Source of the DNA: Thalassia testudinum | Lineage: Eukaryota; Streptophyta; Magnoliopsida; Alismatales; Hydrocharitaceae | Assembly: GCA_037157565.1 (NCBI GenBank) | Contig: JAZHRO010000022.1 | Coordinates: 868,001 to 932,000 of the forward strand | DNA length: 64,000 bases | Direction of reading: 5' to 3' | Shown here: positions 11,359-23,300 of the stretch, piece by piece | How the letters are laid out: every line of letters starts with the position of its first letter | Position numbering within the stretch: position 1 is the stretch's first letter | Program-made: the position numbers and the translations under genes | Notes under the pieces: model-generated | Databases searched by the model: none | The model's input: only the letters and a program-made list of their open reading frames with translations | Told to the model about the DNA's origin: nothing

Positions 11359-14300
11359 GTAATTTTTTCTATTGGCTATCTTTCTTTAGTTTTTTTTTTT
11401 TAGAGAGAGAATCTTTCTTTAGCTGTTAGTTTGTTAATCTTGGATGATGTTTTTATTGCATGGTAATTTTGACTATGACTTGCTTTGACAAGATGGTTTT
11501 ATGAGATATCAAATAAAAAGGTACTAAATTTGCATTTCAAACATTGGATCTCAAAAGTCAAGTTCATTGGCTACAAACCGACTCCCATTTTGTTGTCTGT
11601 CACCTCTCAGATTGGTGGAAGCTTCACTGTTCTTGCCTTTTCTCTTCTTTCTGCTCTACCTTGTAAAGGATGTGTTGGAACATTGCAGGTTTGTTATTGG
11701 CCTAGCCTCACTACGTTTCTTGTTTTCAGGGATTTCTGCTTGAAGGTAAACCAGAAAATGCGGCTGCCATCATTCATGCTCTTGACCAGGTTCCTCAGTT
11801 GACTTCTGCATTAATTGTATTATCATCTCACATATTATCCAGAAGCAATAATTTTGTTCCAGTGATTATACTGAAAACCCTTCGACGTTAACCTTGCATG
11901 CTTTATTTGTATGGAGAATTATTTTACGAGTCATTTAACATGTGTCTTTTCAAAAAAAAAGAAAAGAGACAATGTGGATGCAACGATGCAAAGTGAGAAT
12001 GGATTTTGAATAGATTTATAAAACACCAGGCTGCCGTGCAATGTTATAAGAAAATGATTTAGTAGGACAAGAAATGACCAAGGGAGTTATTTGATTGAAA
12101 TAATGTAGGATTGTGTGACGCACCCCACATGTCCCATTATCTCCAATATCTTACTAGAATTTCCATCATTTTGTTGAGGGGTCATTTCTATCAAATTTAT
12201 AAGTAGTTTATTGAAGTACCATCTCTTTTAACTTCCTAGCTCTCTTTGAAGATTCTCCCATTTAGCTCTTGCGGCTACTACATATTGTTTCTCTTTTTTC
12301 ACTTCATCATCTGAACCTTAGCAATTAATAAACAGTGTGGAGTCATGGTCTTCCTGGAATACTCTTGCAATCCATGTAACAACCTGTCTGCTTTCCTCAA
12401 TGCAAAGTAGTCAACGTATGCTCTTGTCAAGTTATTCTCATAGGTTATCAAAAAAAGTATCTACCATAAGAAGGCCATAGATCCTATTGGAAAAAAGGGC
12501 ATACAAAATGGGATTGTGAATTCAGTAAATGCTATCAAACCCATAATTCTCCTGGATATTTGTATGCTCTAACATGGCATTCTTTGGGGGATCAAAGATC
12601 TTGTATTTCCTAATATTTAATCTTTTTTTTTGTAAAAAATAAATATTCATATTTAGTATATGGAAACTTATAATCATGAATTCCTTCCTGAAAAAATATC
12701 ATGGAGGTAAATGATGAGACACATTTTATTTATGTAAAATGAAAATAGTTTACATGTTATACTTGAGGTGATGAACTAGGGGCATTTTGACACTAAAAGC
12801 TAAGAGGGATGCTCAAAATTGTGTAGATGTAATGCAGGCCATAACATGATTCAATTTTCGTACACATATTTGCAAGGTTGGACTTTTATTTTTATTGTAT
12901 TTCGTTTTATCTAGGGACTTTGGAGGGTTTTTTGTGTGTATAATTCACCTTTGTCAGTTTGTTGTTCTAGGATATATTTAAGATCAAGACTCTAGTCTTT
13001 TTCCTTTACCTATGTACTCTTTCCTTATGTAAGAGGTAGTTTTGTTGTCAACAAAGGATGGATAACATACAAAACCTACTGTCTCTGGTATCTCTCTCTG
13101 TCATCCTCTTATATCTCCCACCCCATTGGTTCTCTCCCTCTCTCCCCATCTTGCTTCAGGTTCCTCTCCCCTAACCCCCTCTCGACTCCTCTTCTCCCTC
13201 ACCACCTTCACCCCACCTCTACGTTACCAACTTCCTCACCTTCAATCACCAAACCATCCTCCTCCGTTAGGACTGAAAAGAGATTTCACATTAGAGAGAC
13301 CTTGGGCCTTTTTATATAGAGAGAGATACCAAGGGGACGATTATAAGTATGCCCCTTCACCTTACAATAAAAAAAAGCTCATTACACAACTTAAAACTCC
13401 CTCTCAAGCTGGAGCATAGGCATCAAATATGCTCAGCTTGGTACAAATATAACGTAATCTCTTCTTGGGAAGTGCTTTAGTGACATCTGCTTGCTAGTCT
13501 CGGTACTAATGTAAGGTGTAGAAATTTTATTGGCTAAGATGGCCTCTCTGATGAAGTGACAGTCCACTTTAATATGCTTGGTCCTTTCATGAAAAATAAG
13601 ATTATTTGCAATAAATATGGTAGCTTTATTGTCACAGTGCATTAGAATATAATCAAGTACCTTCACTTCAAAGTCTTCCAAAATAGAACAAACCCAGAGT
13701 AACTCACATGTAGTTTTGGACATGACCCTGTATTCTGACTCAGCACTCGATCTGGATATCACTGCCTGTTTCTTGCTTCTCCAAGTAACCAGATTACCTC
13801 CAACAAATGTGCTACCCTTTAGTGGACTTCCTATCCTCATGAGCACTTGCATAGTTTGCATCAGAATACCCACACATCCAAGTGCCCATTGTCTTTGAAA
13901 AGGAGTCTTTTCCCAGGTGCACCTTTCAAGTACTTGAGAATCTGGCAAATACCATCCCAGTGGATTTCTCATGGTGACTGTATAAATTAGCTTAATCTTT
14001 CAACTACAAAAGCAATATCAGGGCGAGTAATAGTTACATACAGTAATTTACCAATCACTGGCCGGTATCTAGTGACATCTTGCAATAGTGGGCTGTCATC
14101 ATCTGCAATAGGCAAGGACACATCCATGGGAACATATGTTGATTTGCACCCTGGCATACCCATGTCTCTCAGCATGTCAAGAACATACTTGCGCTGAGAA
14201 AGCACAAGTCCTCCACTAGTGTGTTGCATCTAAATACCAAGAAAGTAGTTGATATGGCCTAAATCCTTGGTAATAAAATATGACTGTAGCATCTTCTTTG

Positions 14301-17300
14301 TTTCCTCTGCCCCTTGTCATTGCCAATCAAAAGTATGTCATCCACATATACCACAAGTATGACAGAGCGTATTTGCTTATGCAGTGTAAGGATTGAATGA
14401 TTTGCTGACGACCTGGTGAAGCCATAATCTTGGACCACCTTGCTGAATCTCTCAAACCAAGCTTTGATACCATGTTGTTTAGGAAAGGTATCCATATCAG
14501 GAATCTCAGGATGATATGAAAAGGGACCTGAATCAGGTTGAGTGGTCTTATGTATAAGTGGCTCAGTGGGCTGTGGTGGTTTAGTGGGCATAGGAAAGGT
14601 AACTTCATGTGAAGGCTCAGTAGGTTCGTTCCCCTTTTTCTTGTAATATGGTATCTCCTCAAAAAAGTTGACATCAGCAGAAACATAAAATTTTCGTGAA
14701 ACTTATCAAAAATTTTTCGTGGAACAGGGTCATAGCATCTGTACCCTTTCTGGATCCTGAAATATCCCAGAAACACATACTTCACAGATCGAAAAGAAAA
14801 TTTATCCACTTTATGTAAATGGACAAAACTTACACAGCCAAAGATGACAGGAGTAAGAGAAAACATATCACTGAAGCAACAAAGAATATGAAGTTTTACC
14901 CCCTAAGACAGATGAGCAAACTTTGTTCACCAGATAAGTAGCAGTAAGAACAGCATCAGCCCAAAACTGTGAGGGAACATTCATGTGAAACATGATAGAA
15001 CGGGCAATATCAAGTAAGTGACGAAGCTTACGTTCAGCAACCCCACTTTGTTGGGAGGTGTGAACGCAAGTAGTCTGGTGAACAATACCCAAGGATTTAA
15101 AAAAGACATCAGTCCTGGCATTTACAAATTCCAAACCATTGTCACTCCGAAAAATTTTTGACAATATCAAAGGCTTCGGATTTTTCTTTCATCATAAAAA
15201 CCCAAGACATCCTGGTATGATTATCCACAAGAATAAGAAAGAAACGAAATCCTCTAACACTTGTGACCCTGCAAGGGCCCCAAACATCAACATGCACAAG
15301 AACAAAAGCAGACTCAGTTCTTTTATTATTTGGTGAAAAAGAAGACTTGTGGTGTTTGCCTAACTGACAGGCTTCACACCTTAGAACATTAGGAAAAGAC
15401 AAAGCAGGAAACTAACGACACAAAACATGAAGGTTGGGATGACCAAGTCTCAAGTGCCACTGAAGAGCAGTAGTGGCATACACAGCATCGGTATTGGAAG
15501 GAGGAGCGATATGTAGATAGTAAAGCCCATTCTGCTCTAGTCCACCAATCTGCCTCATCGTCTGGAGGCCTTGCAAGACGAAATATTGGTCATAAAAAAT
15601 AGCACGACATCTCAAATCTCTGGTAATTTGACTGATAGACATTAAATTCAGTACCACGAAATATTGGTCATACATGACGTTAGAAAGAAGTAAGGTGCTA
15701 GAGATAGAAATATTCTCGAGCCCAGTAACAAGAGACAAACCCTCATCAGCCACTTTGACCTGAAATGGTGTAACTAGGTCACGAAGAGACCAAAAAAGGG
15801 TACTATCACCAGTAATGTAAGAGGCGTAGGAATTTGTAAGCCAAATAGGAGGTTGGGATTTAACTGATATGATAGTACTTGTAGACTTCTGAACAAAAGC
15901 AGAAGTAGATCCCTGAGACGCTATGAATCGCTTGTAATCAGCCCTGGAAACCATAATCTGGCTGTCATCCTCCTGTATCTGGGTAGGCTCCTTTGCAGAT
16001 ACCTGATGGGCACGTGAATCCATATCTTGTGGGTAGCCATGCTTCACCCAGCACTGGTCCACGGTGTGTTCCTGTGACAGTACTCACAGAAAAGGAAACT
16101 TTGACCACGACCACGTCCACGTGCACCACCACCATTAGCTCTGCCACCTCTTCCCCCTGAGTTTCCTCTACCACGCACAACAATAGCCATAGCAGAGGCA
16201 TCCGTAGTGGGTACAAGATCCAAGGTAGCAAGTCGAGAAAGACAAGTATAGATATGCTCCGATGGCGGAATCTCGTCCATCGTCATGAATTGATCCTTGA
16301 GTGCCTTGTATTCGGAACTAAGACCAGACAAAAGCTGAATTGAGCGAATGACTTCTCTCTGCTTGACTACAACAGCTGCATCTGTAGAGATAGGTTGATA
16401 CACATCTTGCTCGTCCCATAGATTCCACATAGTGCCATAATATTCGGACAAGGACATAGTTCCTTTCCGAAGATTGTGAATGTCCTCCACAACACTATAT
16501 AATCTGGTGATGTTACTTCTGTGAGAGTATCTCATAAAGTACTTTCCATGTTCTCTTAGCCAAAGTATGAGCCCTTACTTGCTTAGTTCTGGTTTGGGTG
16601 ACACTGTTGAGAAGGCACGTAGCGATCCAGTCGTTGTCTACCTCCCAATCAACAGACTTAATAGCAAGAATCGCATAAGTCAAGATGTACTTCCTGTGAG
16701 ATCCGACAAAGCGAGAGGAGGTGGACCAGAGCAAGAAGTTGGATCCGTCCAACTTGATCGATGTCCCCTGCATGTGAGGGGGAGTGCGTGTGGTAGAGTT
16801 GCTCCCTATCAAGTCACATTGTCTTTTTGGTCCCCCATAATATGCAAGTCGAGATTTGTGAAGAGTAACTGACTTAAGGTCTGAAAATCAGATTATGAGA
16901 TCTGAAAAAGTTAGATTTCAGACTAATAGAGTGCCTCTCAACAAAGATTGCGCATGCTAGGGCATAGAAGAGGCCCTAATGGTGCTCTCAAAATGGCAAG
17001 CGGCTTGGGAAGGCCCCAGTGGCGTTTCTGGGGTGGCTGAAGACTCTCGGCAGCAGTGTTAGGGTGATTGGAGGGCCCCGACGACGTTGCTGGGGTGACT
17101 GGAGACCCCCGGTAGCGTTGTTAGGGCGATTGGAGGACCTTGGTGGCGTGCGAACTGAGGGGAGGTCCGAGCTGCAGTTACCCCACCTGCTGAGGTGGTA
17201 GAAGATGACCTACAATACTGTGGGGTGGTAGCGACCTTCGAGGTGGCGGTCTACATCACCCTACAGTGACGACGGTGACCTTCGAGGCGAAGCTGCTGCC

Positions 17301-20300
17301 CTATAGCGCCGCTCGAGCGCAGTAGAGACCGAGGAAGAGTGTGACAGTGATGCTACAGGCTTGAGAGGGGGCAGTGGCATTGCTACTGCTCGGGGTGAGT
17401 CCAAAGCAGCCCTACAATGGCGGTGTGGCTGGCCTCGGTGGCTTGCGACACCGCTGCTGCCAAAGAAAGGTTAGGGTTTGGTTGGGGGGAAGGAAGGCTA
17501 GGGTTTAGTGGGATACCAGAGCCCGGTCTAGGACTGTTACTCTAATACCATGTTAGGATCGAAAAGAGATCCCATTAGAGAGCCCTTTGACCTCTTTATA
17601 TAGAGAGAGGCATTAGAGGGAAGATTACAAGTATACCCCTTCACCTTACAATGAAAAGAAAGCCCATTACACATAACTCAACACCCTATCAGATTACTAT
17701 CATGCTCACTGCCTTGTCATTGCTCTCCAACCTCCATCGTGCCACCTCTACCCAACTCATGTCACCATTTTCTGCTCATGCCACATGACCACTTAACATG
17801 ATTCCTCTACCACCAACACTGATGCCCATGCTTGAACCCAATTGTCATCCATCAAAGTACTTAACAACTCTCAATCTACCCATGAGTAGCCCATGGCCCC
17901 AACCCCAATATGTCACAAGGAACAACATGATTCTTCATATCTATTAACTAAGGGCATACCCTATTATTTGGTGGATTATTTGAGATTTGTTGATGTAAGA
18001 GTTTAGGAAAATGACACGTGACAGGGCCACGCGGCAGTCGGTGGTGTGCCCATGTGTGGGCATGAATGTGTGTGCATGAATTAGGTTTAAGTTTGGTGTG
18101 TTTGTTTCCAAATTTGTTTTATTTCATTAATTTTGGTGATCGAGTCCAATTATAAATTCTTCATATCCATCAAGTCTCCTCTCTTCTCCTTCATGCCAAC
18201 TCCTCTCCACGCCAACCTCCTCCACGCGTAGGTCTCCTCTTCTCTTAAAGCATGCACTTGTTGCACGTGGAACATCCTAAGGACCCAAAATTCTTCACAA
18301 GGTATCAGAGCGGGTGATCCTGCATCCCCGAGATCAAGAGGGTCCACACATGATCTCGTTATTGGCGTGAAACACGTGAAGCAAAAGGCTAAAGCACAGA
18401 GCTTGTTCTCAAGTTGAAGAAGAGGCATGTGAACCTCTTGAGAAAGTGGGGTACCTCACACGTACTTAGGAATGATTGAGGTGGCTCGACTTTGGGACGT
18501 TGAAGAAGAGGCATGTGGACTCTCATACATTGGGGAACAATTGAGGTGCCTCAACTTCAGGTAGAAGAAGTTAATCCTTGGTGGATGTTGAGACTTTGAT
18601 CACCATAGAGACCAAAGTTCTTGTTCAAGGCACTACCATCAAGTTGATGGGGGCCTTGAACTATAGGATCTTTGTTGGAAGTCAAGATAAATTTTACGTG
18701 CTTATAGAGAAAGTACCAGAAGTGCGAGAAGGAGCCAAGGCTAAAGAGAAAGAGAATTATTTGTTGGTGAATAATGGTTAAGGAGCTATTCTCCATTGAT
18801 AGAGCCTTGTTACCCCATTTTTGTCCTTCATGAGAAGGGGGTTTTCCCTGTGAAACAAGGTACCCATCAACATGCATTTAAGGATCGACTACGACTACTT
18901 CCTCGACCACTATCTCACAAGTTTTGTCTCCAACAAGTCCCTCCTCTCTAGGAGTCTGACTGGGAAGAGAGTGTTAGAATTCAGGGAAATGACATGTGGC
19001 AGTGTCACGTGGCAATTGGCGGTTTGCCTATGTGTGGGTGTGAATTAGGTTTAGGTTTGGTGTGTTTGTTTGAAAGTTTGTTTTAGTTAATTAGTTTTAG
19101 TGATTGAGTCCAATAATAAATTCTTCATATCCATCAAGACTCTTCTCTTCTTCTCCTTCACACCAACTCCTTTCCATACCACCAACTCCACACCAACCAA
19201 CCTCTTCTCTCCTCCATGCATGGGTCTCCTCTTCTCTCAAGCAGGCACCCATTGCATGTGGAACATTCCAAAGGCCCAAAATTATTCACAGTTGGTTATC
19301 TCCTTGGTTATTTGGATCTTCTTGGGTTTCTTGCCTTGTGTTTCAATTCAGAAATTACTTGCTGGAGTTTTTTGGGTTCTATTGAACCTTACATCACAAA
19401 GTCAGAACTTCACTGAAATGTTTATGTAAAAGTTGGCTAAGGACTTGCCCAACTAAGCAAGCAACCGGACCAACTGCTCAAGCCTATCGAGTATTGGATT
19501 GAGTACAAGTGCTTGGGGCAACCATGTGATCAACCCAATATACTCAGCCTAATATGGAAATTTTTGCAACCTTGCAACATGATTATTACATGAGAGGAAA
19601 GAAACAGTTTTAACCTTGTTCTAAGAGACAATTTCATCTCATTTTACACCTCTTACAACTATATATGTTTGCAAGAGTTGTCAATCATCGCAAAAATCTT
19701 TTCCAAATATGGAAATATGATAAGATGGAAACCTTGCCTATGTAGATATATTAATTAGCAACCCCAAGGGTAGCAATGTGGCTATCCCTAATGCTTTGGG
19801 AGGGCTACATATCGTGTATTACTATGAAACATTGTATGTGTTTGTCTACATGAGTGCATGTGTGTCCATGCATGCAAGTGTATGTGTGCCCACCCATCCA
19901 CACCTAAGAGGGAGCCATGTGGCTACCCCTAATTCTTTTAATTAATTGGGGCTACAAATTGTATATTGTCATGGAACTTTTGGGATTCCTACCAACCAAT
20001 AAAGAAGTGTTTCAAATTTCGTTTTAACTGGAGACTCTTGACACCTCTGATAAGAGAGAGATCAAGTTTTTGCAATATCTAAATCATTCAAAACCTTACA
20101 CCTTTAATGGTAAGGTAGGGCTACTATAAAAAACTCAGGCTCTATAGTCTTGGCTTCTAGTCCCATTGATTAGTTAATAAGTCGAGCTTGAGCTCACATT
20201 TGAGCTCGATAAGGTTATTGAGTCTTAAGTTGAGCCCAACACAACTTGATAAGGATATAAAAGTGTGTATATATTCTTTTTATGTGTGTGTGTACTTATC

Positions 20301-23300
20301 ATTAGCACCTTATGGTATTTTATAGAAAGGGCAATTTTTCCAACAAAACTCCTCCCCTCCCCCCCAATCCTAAAGATCATTGCTAAGGTATTTATTTATA
20401 TAGTAACCTTATCAAGCTCGAGTGTTAGCTTAACAAGCTTGAGCTCATTAAGGACTAGGCTTGATAAGGGCTCGAGTCCAATCGAGCTCAAGCCTGACAG
20501 GCCTTATTGAGCTTGAGCATGAGCTTGGCTGGGCTTGATTCGTTAGACTTGGATAGACAGCCCTAGATGGGGGGAAGGAATGCTAAATTGTGCTGAAAAT
20601 TTTATGCTTTTGTTAGGATATTAGGGGAGCTGGGAGGAGTTGGTGGTTGAACCCGTTGTGAGGGGGTGAGGAAGACCAAAAAAGTGTTGGAAAGAAGCCA
20701 TTAAGGATGACCTCAATTACTTTAATTTAAATCTAGAAATGGCACAAAACATATTTGAGTGGAGGCAAAGAATCCATGTAGCCGACCCCACTTAGTGTGG
20801 GAGAAGGCTTGATTGTTGTTAGGATATTCAAATCCTAAAAGTTTGTCACACAATTATAATTCATAGCCACGTTTAGGAGAATCAAGCTAGCCAGCTGCCT
20901 TTGGGGTAGTTCATTATTCCTGTATCAACAAGCTATTGTGCACTCTTCCATGGTGGTTGCTTCTAGGCAAATCTCCTGGCTGTTCCTGCACCTGTACCTC
21001 TTTTATCGTTAAGTGTCATTTAGGGATCTTAGTTGGTGAAGTGGTCTCTTTTTGGACCCTTTTTAGAAAATCAAAGTGGTCGCTTCGCTGCCAATCTTGA
21101 AAATCACTTGTTCCTATTCTACATAGTGATCATTTTGAACTAAAATCAAACTTTATGATGGAATATCCACATTATGCATGCTATCATGACTACACATATG
21201 TACTTCTTTATCTACGCACTTGCTACATCCAGACACATACAGGAATGTGCACATTTGCTTTTTTTCAATAAAGAAAAATTCAAGTCACAGTAACTATGCT
21301 CTCAACCCTATGGAGTGCCTTGCCCATTCCTTATTTGGGTCTCCCATTATCTTCACCATTGAGATGGCAGGACATTGCACCTTTGCTACAAAGATTGGAG
21401 AGGAAATTAGATGGTTGGATGGCCAAGCTATTATCTAAGGTGGCGTCTGACACTATTGAAAGCTGTCCTGGCAGCTATTTCAATTTTTTATATGTTAGTT
21501 TTCTGGCTCCCCTAGGAAGTGGTAAGTAGAATTAAGCCTATCTACAGACGATTCCTATAAAAGGGTGTGAATGGGTCTGTGAGGGGAGGTTTTTTAGAGT
21601 TGTGGTAACATATGCGCCATCCAATGGAAGAAGGGGTTCTAGGGATTAGGAGGATGCAGGACATGAATATTGCATTGTCGAAATGGTTTGTGAAGATCAT
21701 GACAGGTGAATAAGGTTTTACTATTTCTTTGTTGCATGACTTGTATGGTAAGACCCTCAATTGGGAAGAGAGACTTTTGTGCACAGGTGGTTACCTGCTT
21801 TTGGAGAGGGCTGCAAAGAGTCCTTCAGTTACCAGAATTTTTCATGCCCATGGTGGGCCATGGACAGACTTTCAAATTTCAGAAAGATTAGTGTCACATG
21901 GGGTCTCTTCAGGTTGCTTTCCGTGGGCTTTTTGCCTTAGCACAAGACAAGGATGCAAAGTTGGTAGATTGCTGGAGTAGGCCTTTTGGAGAAGAGGGGG
22001 TGGATGGACAGCTATGTTCATGTTGGAATCATCTGATACCAGGGTAGAGGGGGGATTTACTTCCATGAATCAATTTGAGGAATTCATTTGCTTGATGGTG
22101 AAGATGGGTGGGAGTGGGAGAATGGTGTTTTTTTCAATTTATTGGTTAATACAATGCTTTAAAGCTGGGCTTGGAGAAAACTAATGTGATTTTTTAAGAG
22201 ATGGTGGTTTCCTTTCGAAGGCAAGGATTCCCCCGAAGGTCGGGATTTTTGCATGGGAGATACGAAGATAGAGGATAGTAAGAAAGATCCAATGTAGCCA
22301 ATGGGGTCATTAATCATCTATTTCTCTCTTTCTCCTTCATGATAAGAGTCTGGAGCAAAGCTTACATTGACGTGTTGATGCCTCTTCTTTTGATGCTTTT
22401 TGAAGATTTTTTTGGAGGGAGCATCTTGCTGATGGCTCATCGGTATTTCGCACCAAATCTTAATGTGTTGTGGCCCTTGATTCTCTGTGGGAAATTTGGC
22501 CCAAGAGAAATGGGGTGGTGTTGAGGAGTGACAAGCCATATGTGCAGAATGGGTGTATTAGTGCCCAGTATTGTTGATAGAGCAGGGTGAATATTGATCC
22601 TTGTGATGCAATTCCGGTCTGGTTTTCTCAATAAAATTTGTGGATAACTACTATTATTGAGCAGCCATCCTTTTTTTCAAAAAAAGAAAAAGAAAATACA
22701 AGTTTCTTTTCAAAAAAAAAGAAAAATACAAATGCTTTTGTCATTTCTACAAAACATGTTATGGTTTTACACAAATGCCATCAAAAACTCTTGATTGATA
22801 TTGCATAAATACTACCGTCACCTTCATACTGACATATTTTTTTTGAAAGACATACTGACATATATGCTACTACAACAATGCCAACAAATTTTCTTTCAAA
22901 AAAAAACCTTTAAATTAATGTGAAGTTAGACTTTAGTGACATCCAAATGGCTAAGAAGTGAAAAAGGCAATAAGGGGCAAAAAGGTAGTGGAGGGTCTTC
23001 TTTGAGAATGCTGGATGAGTTTATCAGGCCTACAATGCCGAGTTGAAAGGAGCAACAACAAGAGCAAGTGGTGAAGTTAGAGAAGTAAAGAAAGGAGCAT
23101 GGCTGGGGACGAACAACTCGATTGCATTTTTCAAGGTTTAAGATACAATTTAGAGGCAAAACAACCACTTATTATAAGTCGAAAATAGCATATCATCTTG
23201 ATGAAACTTAATCCAAGTGGCATTTTTGTAAAGGTTGTCACTTTACAGTGACATCTGTGTAAAGTAAGCTTATAATAGCAATTATGTAATTCAATTGGTG

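Larger units (their letters stand above)
13265..17683 (-). mobile_element. Ty1/copia LTR retrotransposon 2, minus strand, inside host intron 2
   Basis: Minus-strand order: 5' LTR (17683-17551), initiator-Met primer site, GC-rich leader with 31-bp repeats, gag, protease, integrase, RT, RNase H, purine tract, 3' LTR (13396-13265). The LTRs are ~132 bases and about 80-85% alike by eye, so the insertion is not recent. No clear target duplication (right flank ccctat, left flank cctcc). The N-terminal half of RT is missing. It differs in gag and LTR from the copia elements at 4.8 and 30.9 kb, so it is a separate family. Confidence 0.9.
17994..19290 (+). mobile_element. TRIM-like non-autonomous LTR retrotransposon with near-matching target duplication
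   Basis: Seen: two direct repeats (17994-18299 and 18972-19290), each starting TGT and ending TTCACA. An initiator-Met primer site (ggtatcagagcggg) lies directly after the first, and a purine tract (gggaagagag) directly before the second. The flanking five bases are GTTGA on the left and GTTGG on the right. The internal part is only ~670 bases, so no complete gag or pol is possible. Known: terminal-repeat retrotransposons in miniature have short LTRs, a primer site, a purine tract and little coding capacity. These LTRs are a bit long for a classic TRIM, so a deletion derivative of a copia element is an alternative. Confidence 0.85.

Noticed and set aside
13265..17683. Target duplication for copia 2
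   Set aside because: Flanks cctcc and ccctat do not agree; the LTR ends are mutated.
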